Part shown: positions 15,204 through 24,600 of the stretch, piece by piece | Layout: each line of letters starts with the position of its first letter | How positions within the stretch are numbered: position 1 is the stretch's first letter | NCBI GenBank assembly: GCA_036171275.1 | Contig: JAVHQT010000083.1 | Location: 1 to 32,251, forward strand | Source: PALSA-1006 sp036171275 | Lineage (GTDB): Bacteria; Pseudomonadota; Gammaproteobacteria; Burkholderiales; Gallionellaceae | DNA length: 32,251 nt | Direction: 5' to 3' | Notes under the pieces: generated by a model | The model's database searches: none | The model's input: the letters and a program-made list of their open reading frames with translations, nothing else | Told to the model about the DNA's origin: nothing | Made by a program: the position numbers and the translations under genes

Positions 15204-15524
15204 CTATTGCCGCCAAGCGCGGTCTAGTACGGTTTGCGCATTTTCATGTTTTGCCCTTGCTGCAAGCAAATTTTTCTGAGCGTGTTCCAGTTTCTTTTTA
15301 ATTTCGGCGACTTGCTTTTTTTGTAGCTCAACCGCTTTGACGCGTTGCGCTAATACTTTTTCCGCCTCGGTCAAAGCCTGTTGCTCAGATTGAATTTCGG
15401 CTTCAACGCGTTCGACTTCTTGCCGCGCGTATTCCACCCCTGCTTGCTGAGCAACGACATCTTTAGCGTGTGCGTTGGGCAGCAAAAAAAGGAGCGCCAG
15501 CAAGGAAAAACTGATTTTTTGCAT
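15204..15524 (-). CDS. Small exported coiled-coil protein
   Basis: No named family recognised. The 106-residue product starts with a signal peptide (MQKISFSLLALLFLLPNAHA, cleavage likely after AHA). It continues as an almost uninterrupted heptad-type helix rich in E, K, Q and A (VERVEAEIQSEQQALTEAE, QKKQVAEIKKKLEHAQKN). A periplasmic coiled-coil protein is the safest description. The start at 15524 is chosen for the signal peptide, though no good ribosome binding site precedes it. It follows the YfaZ-like gene by 34 bases on the same strand, so the two are probably co-transcribed. Confidence 0.7.
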   Translation of the reverse strand: MQKISFSLLALLFLLPNAHAKDVVAQQAGVEYARQEVERVEAEIQSEQQALTEAEKVLAQRVKAVELQKKQVAEIKKKLEHAQKNLLAARAKHENAQTVLDRAWRQ

Positions 15525-15558
15525 AGAGGTGAGCAATCTGCTAATCCGCCGGATCGAC

Positions 15559-16128
15559 TTAAAATGCCAACCGCACGCCAAGGTTCAGGCCGCTGTCTAA
15601 ATTGTAAGGCCCTTTATTCTTTACGCCAAAACCGATTTCACGATAGCCGAAATACGCATTAGCTTGCGGTGAAACGGCGACTTCAATTCGAAAACCAAGT
15701 TGATTAAAACGGTCTGCATCAGCAAAAGTGACAATTTTAGGGCCGGCGAAGTATTCTCCAACCAAAGCGACGCGAGTGGTGGCCGGCAAGGCATAAGTCA
15801 ATTCGCCACCCACCGCCAGCGAAGCAACTGTGCAGTTACAGCTGTTATTCATTTGACCCAACACTGCTTTAACACCCATACCAACGCTCATACCAGGGCC
15901 ATCTCCTTCGTCGCCACGAACGATTAAGCCCGCTTCACCAAACACGTTGCTCGCGTCATTAAAGATCAATCCGGAAGTCAGTTCAGAGTTGCCGTCGACG
16001 ATATCGCTGGCTTCTGCGCCAAATTTAATTTGCGCTGCATTATTATTTAAATTGACCATTAAAGAATCAGCTGAGGCTGCACAACTCAAGACCGATAAAG
16101 CAAGCAATAACAAATGACGTAACATCAT
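15559..16128 (-). CDS. YfaZ-like outer membrane beta-barrel protein
   Basis: A 189-residue exported protein: signal peptide MMLRHLLLLALSVLSCAASA, then short alternating strands with glycine (VGMGVKAVLGQM, LAVGGELTYALP, ANAYFGYREIGFG) and a C-terminal phenylalanine (GLNLGVRLAF) of the kind used as the barrel-assembly signal. The sequence pattern resembles the YfaZ family of small outer membrane proteins, whose function is unknown. An NNSCNC motif could form a loop disulfide. Start chosen at the first of two adjacent ATGs, with GAGGAG 7 bases upstream; the upstream in-frame extension to 16173 lacks a signal sequence. Confidence 0.72.
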   Translation of the reverse strand: MMLRHLLLLALSVLSCAASADSLMVNLNNNAAQIKFGAEASDIVDGNSELTSGLIFNDASNVFGEAGLIVRGDEGDGPGMSVGMGVKAVLGQMNNSCNCTVASLAVGGELTYALPATTRVALVGEYFAGPKIVTFADADRFNQLGFRIEVAVSPQANAYFGYREIGFGVKNKGPYNLDSGLNLGVRLAF

Positions 16129-16214
16129 GAATAAACTCCTCATTAAAAAAAAGCGCCAAAAAGGTTGGCGCAATTAAATACGCAAGCAGAAACAAAGAAC
16201 AGGCTGAAAAATTC

Positions 16215-16290
16215 GTCATACTGACGCATTCCGCTATCCAACTACTTGATTAAAAATACTTTTATGAATTCTGACTGGCGTCAGTATGAC
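16215..16290. repeat. Perfect 13-bp inverted repeat pair downstream of HU
   Basis: GTCATACTGACGC at 16215-16227 and GCGTCAGTATGAC at 16278-16290 are exact reverse complements, 50 bases apart. A second nested pairing, CTGAC/GTCAG (16271-16275 and 16280-16284), competes with the right arm. It lies between the HU stop and the YfaZ-like start. On the minus strand the distal arm is followed by GAATTTTT, so it may be the HU terminator, an attenuator for the YfaZ-like gene, or a small mobile repeat. Confidence 0.6.
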
Positions 16291-16324
16291 TAAAAAGAAT
16301 CAATCAGCGCGCTCTGACAAACAC

Positions 16325-16606
16325 TTATTTTCCGCCGTTGACCGCTGCTTTTAAAGCGGCACCGGGTTTAAATGCAGCAGATTTTGCGGCTGCAATTTTC
16401 AATTCAGCGCCTGTTTTTGGGTTGCGTCCAGTGCGGGCAGCACGGGTGCGAACTTCAAAGGAACCAAATCCAACCAGTGAAATTGCTTCACCTTTGCTTA
16501 AAGTGTCGGTAATAATTTGAATTAAGCCAGCGATGTTACGTTCAGCTTCCGCTTTGCTAGAATCGGTATGTGCAGCCAAGGCATCAACAAGTTCTTTTCT
16601 GTTCAT
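16325..16606 (-). CDS. hupB: DNA-binding protein HU
   Basis: A nucleoid-associated protein of 93 residues, normal HU length. It starts MNRKELVDALAAHTDSSKAE, has the conserved core GFGSFEVRTRAARTGRNPKTG, which forms the DNA-contacting beta arm with the intercalating proline, and ends AAAKSAAFKPGAALKAAVN. It binds DNA as a dimer without strong sequence preference. The sequence fits HU rather than IHF. GGAG lies 10 bases before the ATG. It is monocistronic here, not beside lon as hupB is in many genomes, so the symbol is by family only. Confidence 0.92.
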   Translation of the reverse strand: MNRKELVDALAAHTDSSKAEAERNIAGLIQIITDTLSKGEAISLVGFGSFEVRTRAARTGRNPKTGAELKIAAAKSAAFKPGAALKAAVNGGK

Positions 16607-16975
16607 GGAAATTTATCTCCGTAGTGAGTAATAAAAGGGTTAATAAAACGCGGGCGCGCATTGTCAGGTAAATTTTGCTGGCTGGCAATACGTATATCAC
16701 TGTATTCCTTGATAAAACGTGGCTTAGAACGTGTTTCAGTGCAATTGGCAAGCAAATTCGCGCGCAAATAATTCTCAAAATCGCAGTTCGGCGCAACGAA
16801 CACTCGCTTCACTCATCCCGGCGCCTGTGGCACCACGTAACAGCGCTGCTTCACGGTACAAACAGCGATGACCTCATCAGACTGCGCCTGCTAGCGCTGC
16901 AGATGCAGGGAAATTTACAGCCTGCGCAAAAGTAGAGATAATTTCACAACTATTTGATTATATTGAACTTTTATA
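16607..16975. other. 369-base intergenic stretch, no gene recognised
   Basis: It lies between the HU start and the stop of the receiver-GGDEF gene. It must contain the HU promoter, but I cannot choose a clear one. Short frames on both strands have no recognisable domain. No tRNA or CRISPR-like structure is seen. Confidence 0.5.
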
Positions 16976-18715
16976 TCAAGATTCAGTGCTTTCAGTTGCA
17001 AAAACGATTCGATTTCGACCTTCTGATTTGGCTTGGTACATCGCGGCATCGGCGGCTTTCAGCACTTCGTCCGCCAGATGAAGATGATCTAAAAACAGCG
17101 TGACACCAATACTGGCAGTGCAGTGATGCACGATTGGCGCAACATCGCTTGATTCATTCGCCCGTGATAATTCGTAGGGAGCAGCGATAGCTCGCAAAAT
17201 TTTGTGAGTAATCTGCGCAGCTTGAGTGCTAGATAGTTGCCGATCAAGACTGAGTTCACTTAAGAGCACCACGAATTCATCGCCACCAAACCGCGCGACG
17301 GTGTCGGTTTCGCGCACACAATTCACGATTCTTTGTGCCACCTCGATCAAAAGTAAATCGCCGACATCGTGGCCGTGCGTATCGTTCAGCGGTTTAAAGT
17401 TATCCAAATCCAAAAATAAAACAGCGCCAAAAATAGCGGAACGCCGGCTGCTTGCCATCAAAAACTTTAGGCGATCATTAAATAAGCGCCGATTGGCGAG
17501 TTTGGTGAGCGGGTCATAAAATGCCAGTTGCCGGACTTGCTCTTCCATACGATGCCGCTCGGTAATATCTGAATATGTGCCAACGACGCGTAACGGCAAG
17601 CCTTCTTGGCTGCGTTCCATCACTTTGCCACGGTCTAAAACCCAAATCCAGCGTCCTTCTTTATGGCGCATTCGATATTCGGCTTCATACTGCGTTGTGT
17701 CACCTTGCAAATGCGCTTGCCGTGCCGCTTCGACGTTGTGCCAATCATCGGGATGGGTCAGCTTTTTCCAAATCCCGAGACCGTTTTCTACTTCATTCAA
17801 TTGATAGCCTAAAATCGCACAGGCACGCGGGTTAAACACCAGCTTGCCGTTGGGCACAGACCAATCCCACAAGCCTAAATCGCCGCCCGCTAACGCCAAT
17901 TCCATCCGTTGTTGGCTTTCTTCTAGGGCGTGCTTGGCGTGAATCCGTTCGGTGATATCGGTTTTAATGGCGACATAATTGGTGACTTTCCATTGATGAT
18001 CGACCACGGGTGAAATCGCCAATAGTTCGTGATAAAGCTCGCCATCTTTGCGTCGATTGATCAGTTCGCCTTGCCAAGAACCACCAGCGCCAATCGTGTC
18101 CCACATCGCTTTATAAAACGCGGTGCTTTGGAGTCCAGAGCGAACTAATTCGCCAGGCTTATGGCCTAGTGCTTCGTCAACGTGGTATCCGGTCAGCGTG
18201 GTGAAAGCGGGGTTTGCCCATTGAATAATGGCATCGGGGTCGGTAATCACAATCGCACTGGCAGAAGTATTTAAGGCAACTTCAAATAAGCGCAGACGCG
18301 TTTCTAAGCGCGAACGCACTAAGGCATGGCGTACCGCTTTGCCCAGCGCATCATGCTCATATTGACCCTTCACCAGATAATCTTGCACGCCTTCGTTCAG
18401 CGCCGACACCGCTAACACTTTGTCGTCATTGCCTGACATCACGACAATTGGCACGCCTGGCAACACGGAGCGCATTTTAACAATGGTTTCTAGCCCAGCA
18501 GAATCGGGCAAATTTAAATCTAACAACACGATATCGGGCTTGTTGCGTAGCGCAATTTTGCGTGCCTCGGCGAGTGAACTTGCCCAGCTCAATGTACCGG
18601 AGTTTTCCGCTTTTCCGAAACCAGCCAGCCCTAAATAAATCTGGATTAAGCCAAAATCACCGGCGTCGTCTTCAACTGCTAATATCTTGATTATATTGGG
18701 ATTTATTTCACTCAT
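16976..18715 (-). CDS. Response regulator with PAS-PAS-GGDEF (diguanylate cyclase)
   Basis: A cytoplasmic signalling protein of 579 residues. An N-terminal receiver domain shows the acidic pair in LAVEDDAGD, the phospho-acceptor aspartate of IVLLDLNLPDS (D66) and the conserved lysine of DYLVKG (K116). A PAS domain with PAC follows (about 140-260; VITDPDAIIQWANPAF), then a second PAS of the PAS_3 type (about 270-390). The GGDEF domain has RFGGDEF intact (477-481) and an RETD inhibitory site five residues before it. It should therefore make c-di-GMP under product feedback. The start at 18715 has AAGGTG upstream; an ATG at 18742 in the same frame is an alternative. It is the third gene of the signalling unit, 141 bases after the GGDEF-EAL gene. 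Confidence 0.9.
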   Translation of the reverse strand: MSEINPNIIKILAVEDDAGDFGLIQIYLGLAGFGKAENSGTLSWASSLAEARKIALRNKPDIVLLDLNLPDSAGLETIVKMRSVLPGVPIVVMSGNDDKVLAVSALNEGVQDYLVKGQYEHDALGKAVRHALVRSRLETRLRLFEVALNTSASAIVITDPDAIIQWANPAFTTLTGYHVDEALGHKPGELVRSGLQSTAFYKAMWDTIGAGGSWQGELINRRKDGELYHELLAISPVVDHQWKVTNYVAIKTDITERIHAKHALEESQQRMELALAGGDLGLWDWSVPNGKLVFNPRACAILGYQLNEVENGLGIWKKLTHPDDWHNVEAARQAHLQGDTTQYEAEYRMRHKEGRWIWVLDRGKVMERSQEGLPLRVVGTYSDITERHRMEEQVRQLAFYDPLTKLANRRLFNDRLKFLMASSRRSAIFGAVLFLDLDNFKPLNDTHGHDVGDLLLIEVAQRIVNCVRETDTVARFGGDEFVVLLSELSLDRQLSSTQAAQITHKILRAIAAPYELSRANESSDVAPIVHHCTASIGVTLFLDHLHLADEVLKAADAAMYQAKSEGRNRIVFATESTES

Positions 18716-18775
18716 TTTAACACCTTGAGCAAGTAAGCTCATTTTCTACCTTAAGCACTCCGCATCACCGACCAG

Positions 18776-18792
18776 CCCCCCCCCAAAAAAAA
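18776..18792. repeat. Homopolymer pair C9-A8 (G/T on the transcribed strand)
   Basis: Nine C (18776-18784) run directly into eight A (18785-18792). On the minus strand this is T8-G9 in the non-coding gap between the GGDEF-EAL stop and the receiver-GGDEF start, about 35-60 bases before that start. Such tracts slip during replication and are also prone to sequencing error. Confidence 0.7.
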
Positions 18793-18856
18793 CATGCCAA
18801 CACTGGGCAAGGATAATGCGTAAAACGCCTTCAACTGGTCAATGCAAACGGTTATT

Positions 18857-21655
18857 TTAATCCTTGTTATTTTGCGCGCTTTCTGACTGATTTTGAGCCA
18901 AGAGCAAATCAAACTTTTCCACCGACACAGGACGTCCACGCCAATAACCTTGAATTTGCTGACAACCCATTTGTTGCAAAAACTGCGCTTGCGCTTCAGT
19001 TTCCACACCTTCGGCAATACATTCCATGCCCAGACTTTTTGCCAAACTGATAATCGCAAGCACAATGGCGGCATCATCTTTGTCTAACAAAATATCGCGT
19101 ACGAAAGACTGATCAATTTTGAGTTTATGAACTGCGAATCGCTTGAGGTAACTCAAGCTGGAATAGCCTGTGCCAAAATCATCAATCGACAAAAATACGC
19201 CAGTTTCTTTTAAGTTATTGATTATTAACAACATTTTTTCAGGATCGACAACCAAAATCGATTCGGTCAATTCCAAATCTAACAGACTGGCGGGTAATTG
19301 TGTCTGCGCCAAAGTTTGGCTAATCAGGTTAATCAAACCCGGACGCGCAAACTGCACCGCCGATACATTCACCGCCATCAGCAAAGGATAACCCTGATCT
19401 AGCCAAGACTTAGCTTGGGCAGCCGCTTGCTGCAACACGAATTGACCGAGTTCGATAATCAGCCCGGTTTCTTCAGTCAATTCAATAAACTGCGCCGGCG
19501 GAATCACGCCCAACTCTGGATGTCGCCAACGCACCAAGGCTTCTGCGCCAATAATGCGTCCCGTTTCCAGCTCAAACTGCGGTTGATATTCGACGAAAAA
19601 TTCGTGCTCGCTCAGCGCGCGGTGCAAATCAGCTTGCAGCTTTAAACGCTGCTGCACGCGCTGATTCATTTCATCGGTTATAAATTGATAGTTATTGCGC
19701 CCGTCCGCCTTGGCTTGATACATGGCGGTCTCGGCACGTTGCATTAAAGTCACTAAATTATCGCCATCCTGCGGATAAATACACGCGCCGACACTGGCGG
19801 AAATGCTGATAACGTGCTCTTTGATTTGAAAAGGTTCGGTCAATCTGCTAATTATTTTTTGCGTCACTTCAACCATATTAGCGCCACTGCTGATTTCGCT
19901 GAGTAAAACCACAAACTCATCACCGCCCAAGCGGCAAACGGTATCGCTTTCACGCACGCACACCAATAAACGCTGTGCAACTTGAATCAGCAATTCGTCG
20001 CCGACCGGATGCCCTAGGCGATCATTGATATCTTTGAAACGATCTAAATCCAGCATCAGCAAACCAACTTGCGTGGCGTGATGATGCGCCAAAGCGATGG
20101 CTTGTTGCGCCCGATCGACCAGCAAGGCGCGGCTAGCAAGCGCGGTGAGCGAATCATAATAAACCAGCTGCTGAATACGTTCCGACGCCAGCCAATTTTC
20201 GCTGACATCCAAAAATATACCAATATATTCAGATACTTGCCCATTAGCCGCTTTAATCTCGGTAATGCTTAACCATTGCGGATAGAGCTCGCCATTTTTA
20301 CGTTTGTTCCAGATTTGACCGTGCCAATAACCCAGTCCTTTAATCTGCGCCCACATGGTTTGATAAAATTCCGGAGTCTGTTTGCCTGATTTTAATAGCG
20401 ACGGATTTCGACCGAGTGCTTCTTGTTCACTGTAGCCAGTAATTTGGGTAAAAGCATGGTTGACCGACACCATTTTCAATTGCGCATCGGTAATTAACAA
20501 TCCTTCGCGGCTAACATGAAACACGTTCGCATCTAATTCTAATTTGCGTTGGGCACGGTTGCGTTGCAGCAACACCCACATATTATTCGCCACCATTTCG
20601 ACTAAGGCGACATCGGACGCATCGTACTTTTCGTCCTTGTTGCCAATGCCAAAAATCATCACCACTTTGTTGGCTTCAAAAACCGGCACACTTAAATGCC
20701 GCGTCAGCTTTACATCGCCATTCGGCAAGTCTTGCTTTTCGGCAATCGGCGGATAGTCGTTATGAATCACCGCATGACGCTGCCTAAAAGAATCCACCCA
20801 AACGCCCATGCTGGAAAGAAGATATTTGCCCTTGGGTTGAACCGTACAGAGGTCGGACGTTTTGGCTGACCATGCGCCATAACTCACGTTTTGTTGTTCA
20901 CTATCGACAAAATGCAGGTAGGCAATTTGACTGTTGGTGAGCATTTCTGCTTGCTCTAGGGCAAATTGAAACAGCAGTTCGTCACTCAATTTTGGGGCGT
21001 GCGTGGTTAAAGCCAACAACGCGGAATTGCGTCTAACATTGGCTTCTAAAGCGGCGCGTTGCGCTAAGACTTGAGTTTGGTCAACGATGATGACGGCAAA
21101 ATGCGGCGTCGCTTCCACCAAATTGGGCAGTAAAGAAAAATGCAGATCGGCGGTAAAAACCGCCTCATTGACAGGGCGCATCAGCACCTCAGTGAGCACA
21201 CTTTCGCCGCCATATTTGGCTTGCTCAATGCCATTTCGCAAACGCGCGTGTTCTTGGCTATGCAATAAATGCGGGAAAAAGTGACTGTGCAAGGCTTTGC
21301 GATTTAAATTAAATTGCTCTTCAGCCGATTCATTGCAATCACTAATCACGCCAAATTCATCAATCACCAAAGCCGGCAACGGTAACGATGCAAATAATTT
21401 ATAAAAGCGCTGCACCGCCGTATTGCTGACATTTTGTGCCTGACGAAGTTGTTCGTTTTGCACTTCCAGTTCGGCTTGATAAATTCTTAAATTTTCTACC
21501 AACCGCTCAATCGTGCCTTCGCCGCTCTCCACAGCTCGCAAGGCGAAATCGAAATCGCCCTTGCGTAAAGCCAATTGCGCGGCGCGACGAATCGACTCAT
21601 TTTCCGCCAACAATTGCGCGGTTTCATCTGGGTTTTGTTTTTGCTCAATACTCAT
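18857..21655 (-). CDS. PAS-GAF-PAS-GGDEF-EAL signalling protein
   Basis: A 932-residue c-di-GMP metabolism protein with no evident membrane segment. After a helical N-terminus (to about 80) comes a PAS domain (85-200), a GAF domain (about 205-365; SQIAYLHFVD, HLSVPVFEANKVVMIFGIGN) and a PAS with PAC (about 375-490; VNHAFTQITGYSEQEALG). The GGDEF domain has LGGDEF at 576-581 and an RESD inhibitory site at 568-571. The EAL domain has AEALVRW (EAL 705-707), DDFGTGYSS (825-833), KLKIDQSFVRDI and AEGVET (881-886). Both catalytic motif sets are intact, so cyclase, phosphodiesterase or both are possible. The start overlaps the stop of the CheB-CheR gene by 4 bases (ATGA). Confidence 0.92.
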   Translation of the reverse strand: MSIEQKQNPDETAQLLAENESIRRAAQLALRKGDFDFALRAVESGEGTIERLVENLRIYQAELEVQNEQLRQAQNVSNTAVQRFYKLFASLPLPALVIDEFGVISDCNESAEEQFNLNRKALHSHFFPHLLHSQEHARLRNGIEQAKYGGESVLTEVLMRPVNEAVFTADLHFSLLPNLVEATPHFAVIIVDQTQVLAQRAALEANVRRNSALLALTTHAPKLSDELLFQFALEQAEMLTNSQIAYLHFVDSEQQNVSYGAWSAKTSDLCTVQPKGKYLLSSMGVWVDSFRQRHAVIHNDYPPIAEKQDLPNGDVKLTRHLSVPVFEANKVVMIFGIGNKDEKYDASDVALVEMVANNMWVLLQRNRAQRKLELDANVFHVSREGLLITDAQLKMVSVNHAFTQITGYSEQEALGRNPSLLKSGKQTPEFYQTMWAQIKGLGYWHGQIWNKRKNGELYPQWLSITEIKAANGQVSEYIGIFLDVSENWLASERIQQLVYYDSLTALASRALLVDRAQQAIALAHHHATQVGLLMLDLDRFKDINDRLGHPVGDELLIQVAQRLLVCVRESDTVCRLGGDEFVVLLSEISSGANMVEVTQKIISRLTEPFQIKEHVISISASVGACIYPQDGDNLVTLMQRAETAMYQAKADGRNNYQFITDEMNQRVQQRLKLQADLHRALSEHEFFVEYQPQFELETGRIIGAEALVRWRHPELGVIPPAQFIELTEETGLIIELGQFVLQQAAAQAKSWLDQGYPLLMAVNVSAVQFARPGLINLISQTLAQTQLPASLLDLELTESILVVDPEKMLLIINNLKETGVFLSIDDFGTGYSSLSYLKRFAVHKLKIDQSFVRDILLDKDDAAIVLAIISLAKSLGMECIAEGVETEAQAQFLQQMGCQQIQGYWRGRPVSVEKFDLLLAQNQSESAQNNKD

Positions 21656-24600
21656 TTAATGTCCACTTTACATTCACCTTCAAGCCAGTGAGTAATGTTG
21701 ATATGACTGACAACAACCCCGCCGCCCAGATGACGAACCGGCGTGACGTGCATTAAAAACCAACGTTGTTCAGTGGGGGAATGGCACGGATATTTAATTG
21801 AGAAATCAGCTTGTTCGCGATTGATAACCGAGCGAATGCCGGCACTGACTTCGCTGGCAATCGACTGACCGCCCTCGCCTTGTACCTCGCAGACCGATAA
21901 ATAATTACTGCCAACACCGGTATGAACCAAGCCGCGATCACCATTATCTTCGGCAAAATCGCGCCACGCCTTGTTGATTAAAGTAATCACACCCTCGGTA
22001 TTCAGCACCGCGATATGTTCAGTGAGCGAATCCAAGATACCTTGCAAACGCTGCACGTCTTTCAACATGGTAATGTCAAAGAACGTCATGACGGCACCGC
22101 TCATATTGCGGGGTTTGTCGATGTACGGCAAGATTCGCACCAAATACCAATGATCGCTATTGAGCAAGCACACTTCGCGTTCAATCACTTGCGCTGTATC
22201 CAAGGTATGGCGTAAATCGACCATGAATTCTGGATAGTCCATGCCATGGGTAAAGTCATCAATCGAGCGCCCAATGTCAGTTTCGCGGAAACGGAAAATC
22301 GTGGCGGCTTCGGGGGTAAAACGCGTCAGTTTTTGGTTGGCATTCACAAATACCGTTGGAATCAGAGCCGCGCGCGTCATGTTGTCTAAATCCGAATTGA
22401 GGCGATTCAGAATTTCGATTTTTTCCTGATTTTCCGCGTTTACCGTATAAAGCTCTTCGTTCACCGATTGCAATTCTTCATTGGTACTTTGCAACTCTTC
22501 GTTGGAAGCCATCAACTCTTCGTTGGTCGCTTGCAATTCTTCGTTGGACGTTTCCAATTCTTCAATCGTCGCTTGCAAACTGTCGCGCATAACCGACAAT
22601 TCACGCTCTAAATTTTGGATCCGCTCGCCGGTCACCACGCTGACATCAATCACTTCTGAGCCGGTATGCAGCGCGTCTGGCACCGGTTCGCTGTCGAACG
22701 ATAACAAGAAAAAGCGTTCGGCTCCGGGTGCGGTTTGAATCGGCCGCACCATCATGCGCACATTTTCGGATAAACCTTTGCCCAAATCAGAAATAATGAC
22801 TTCAGAACGCAATTCGACATTTTCTTTATTGGCTTTGTGAATTAAAGCCACACCGACAGGCGCAAGCTTGCCCACTAAAAGTTTTGAAATTTCAAGGCTG
22901 GCACTGCCCTCTGGGATTTGCATATAGCGTTGCGCATCCCCGTACACGTGCACCAATTGCCGCTCGTCATTAACCAGCAACGCCGGTGGCGCATAGTTTT
23001 TCAGCAACAGCATTTGCCCAGAATCAATCACACTGGATTCGGTGTTCCAATGCTGCTCGCGATGCGATGGTGGTGAGGATTTACGCGTGGCAATTCTGCC
23101 CGGCGTACTTTTTAAATCCAGCGGTAAAGAAACCGGACGCAACACGCGATACAGCTTGCCTTTGCTATTGGTGACACTGAAATCGCGGTGCAAACTACCC
23201 AACGATTCACTCGACCCCAAAAGCAAATGTCCGTTGTGCAGCAGCGCATACTGAAAACGCAATAAGGCTTTTTCTTGCGCGTTATTATCGAAATAAATCA
23301 AAACGTTACGACAGCTAACTAAGTTCATGCGCGTAAACGGCGGGTCTTCTAAAATGTTGTGCCGCGCAAACACAATGTTTTGCCGAATCTCATTTTTAAC
23401 GACATATTGATTGCCGCTTTTTTTGAAAAAACGCTCAATGCGCGTAGGCGACAATTCATTGACAATCGCTTCCGAATACACGCCGGCACTGGCAATATCA
23501 ATGTGCGTTTGCTCCACATCTGTGGCAAAAATTTTAATTTGCGGCCAGCGTTTTAAATGATCAAATGCTTCGGCGAACAAAATAGACAGCGAATAGGCCT
23601 CTTCACCGGTGGAGCAACCAGCCACCCAAACGCGAATCGGTTGCTGTTCCTGATGCTCGTTGATAATGCTGGGAATAATATTTTCTTCAAGAAAATCAAA
23701 AGTTTCTGGGTCTCTAAAAAAACTGGTCACCGGAATCAAGGTGTCGCGTTTGAGCGTCAGCACCTCGCCGCGATCACTTTGCAACAAGTGGAGATAATTG
23801 GATAAATCACGGACATGGCGAATTTGCATCCGCCGTTCAATCCGGCGCTGCACCGTGGCCGGTTTGTACTCTTTAAAATTGATTCCACCCACCTGATACA
23901 ACAAATGCAAAATGCCTTCCATGGGATTGGCTTCATCTTCCGCCAAATCATGCTCGACGACTTTTGCCGACACCTCCAACACATTTTTAACGTGACTGAT
24001 TATTCGCGTCGCCAACAGTTCAGGCGGCAAAACCTCGTCCACCAAACCTGTAGCAATCACGCTACGCGGCATACCATCAAACTTGGCAGTTTCAGGGTCT
24101 TGGGCGAGTAAGAAACCACCCGCATCGTTAATCGCCACCGCACCCCGTGTCCCATCGCTGCCCGTGCCCGACAACACTGCGCCAATGCAGCGGTTTCCAA
24201 ATTCATTGGCCAGCGAAGTAAAAAATAAGTCAATCGGCAGGCTTAAAACGTGGGGATTTTTCGGCATCAAAATCAGTTGCGAGCCCGCAACCGTCATGGT
24301 TTTGCCGGGGGGAATCAGATAAACATGATTCGCTTTCATTTCTAAACCGTTTTCCGCCATCAAAACCGGCATGCTGGTATGCCGTGCCAGCAAATTGTCC
24401 ATCATGCTTTTGTGATCTGGGGAAAGATGTTGAATCACGACAAACGCCGCGCCAGAATCAACCGCTAATTCATCAAAGAAACGCTCCAACGCATCCAAGC
24501 CGCCGGCGGATGCACCAATGGCAGCCACGTAGCCTGAGAATTCAGCGGTTGGCGATTCGATTTTTGCAATGGTCTCGGTTTGTTTGCTGACCGAGGTCGA

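Noticed and set aside
15028..15301. Overlapping frames of 62 and 85 codons on opposite strands
   Set aside because: No domain, no good ribosome binding site, and the plus frame extends into the exported coiled-coil gene on the other strand.
18751..19077. 108-codon minus frame containing the G9/T8 tract, which would be a phase-variable coding sequence
   Set aside because: Most of it is the shadow of the EAL domain in another frame; the tract is better seen as leader DNA.
22425..22580. Tandem-like 21-base periodicity that could suggest a CRISPR or satellite
   Set aside because: It is coding sequence for NEEL heptads; there are no spacers and units differ.
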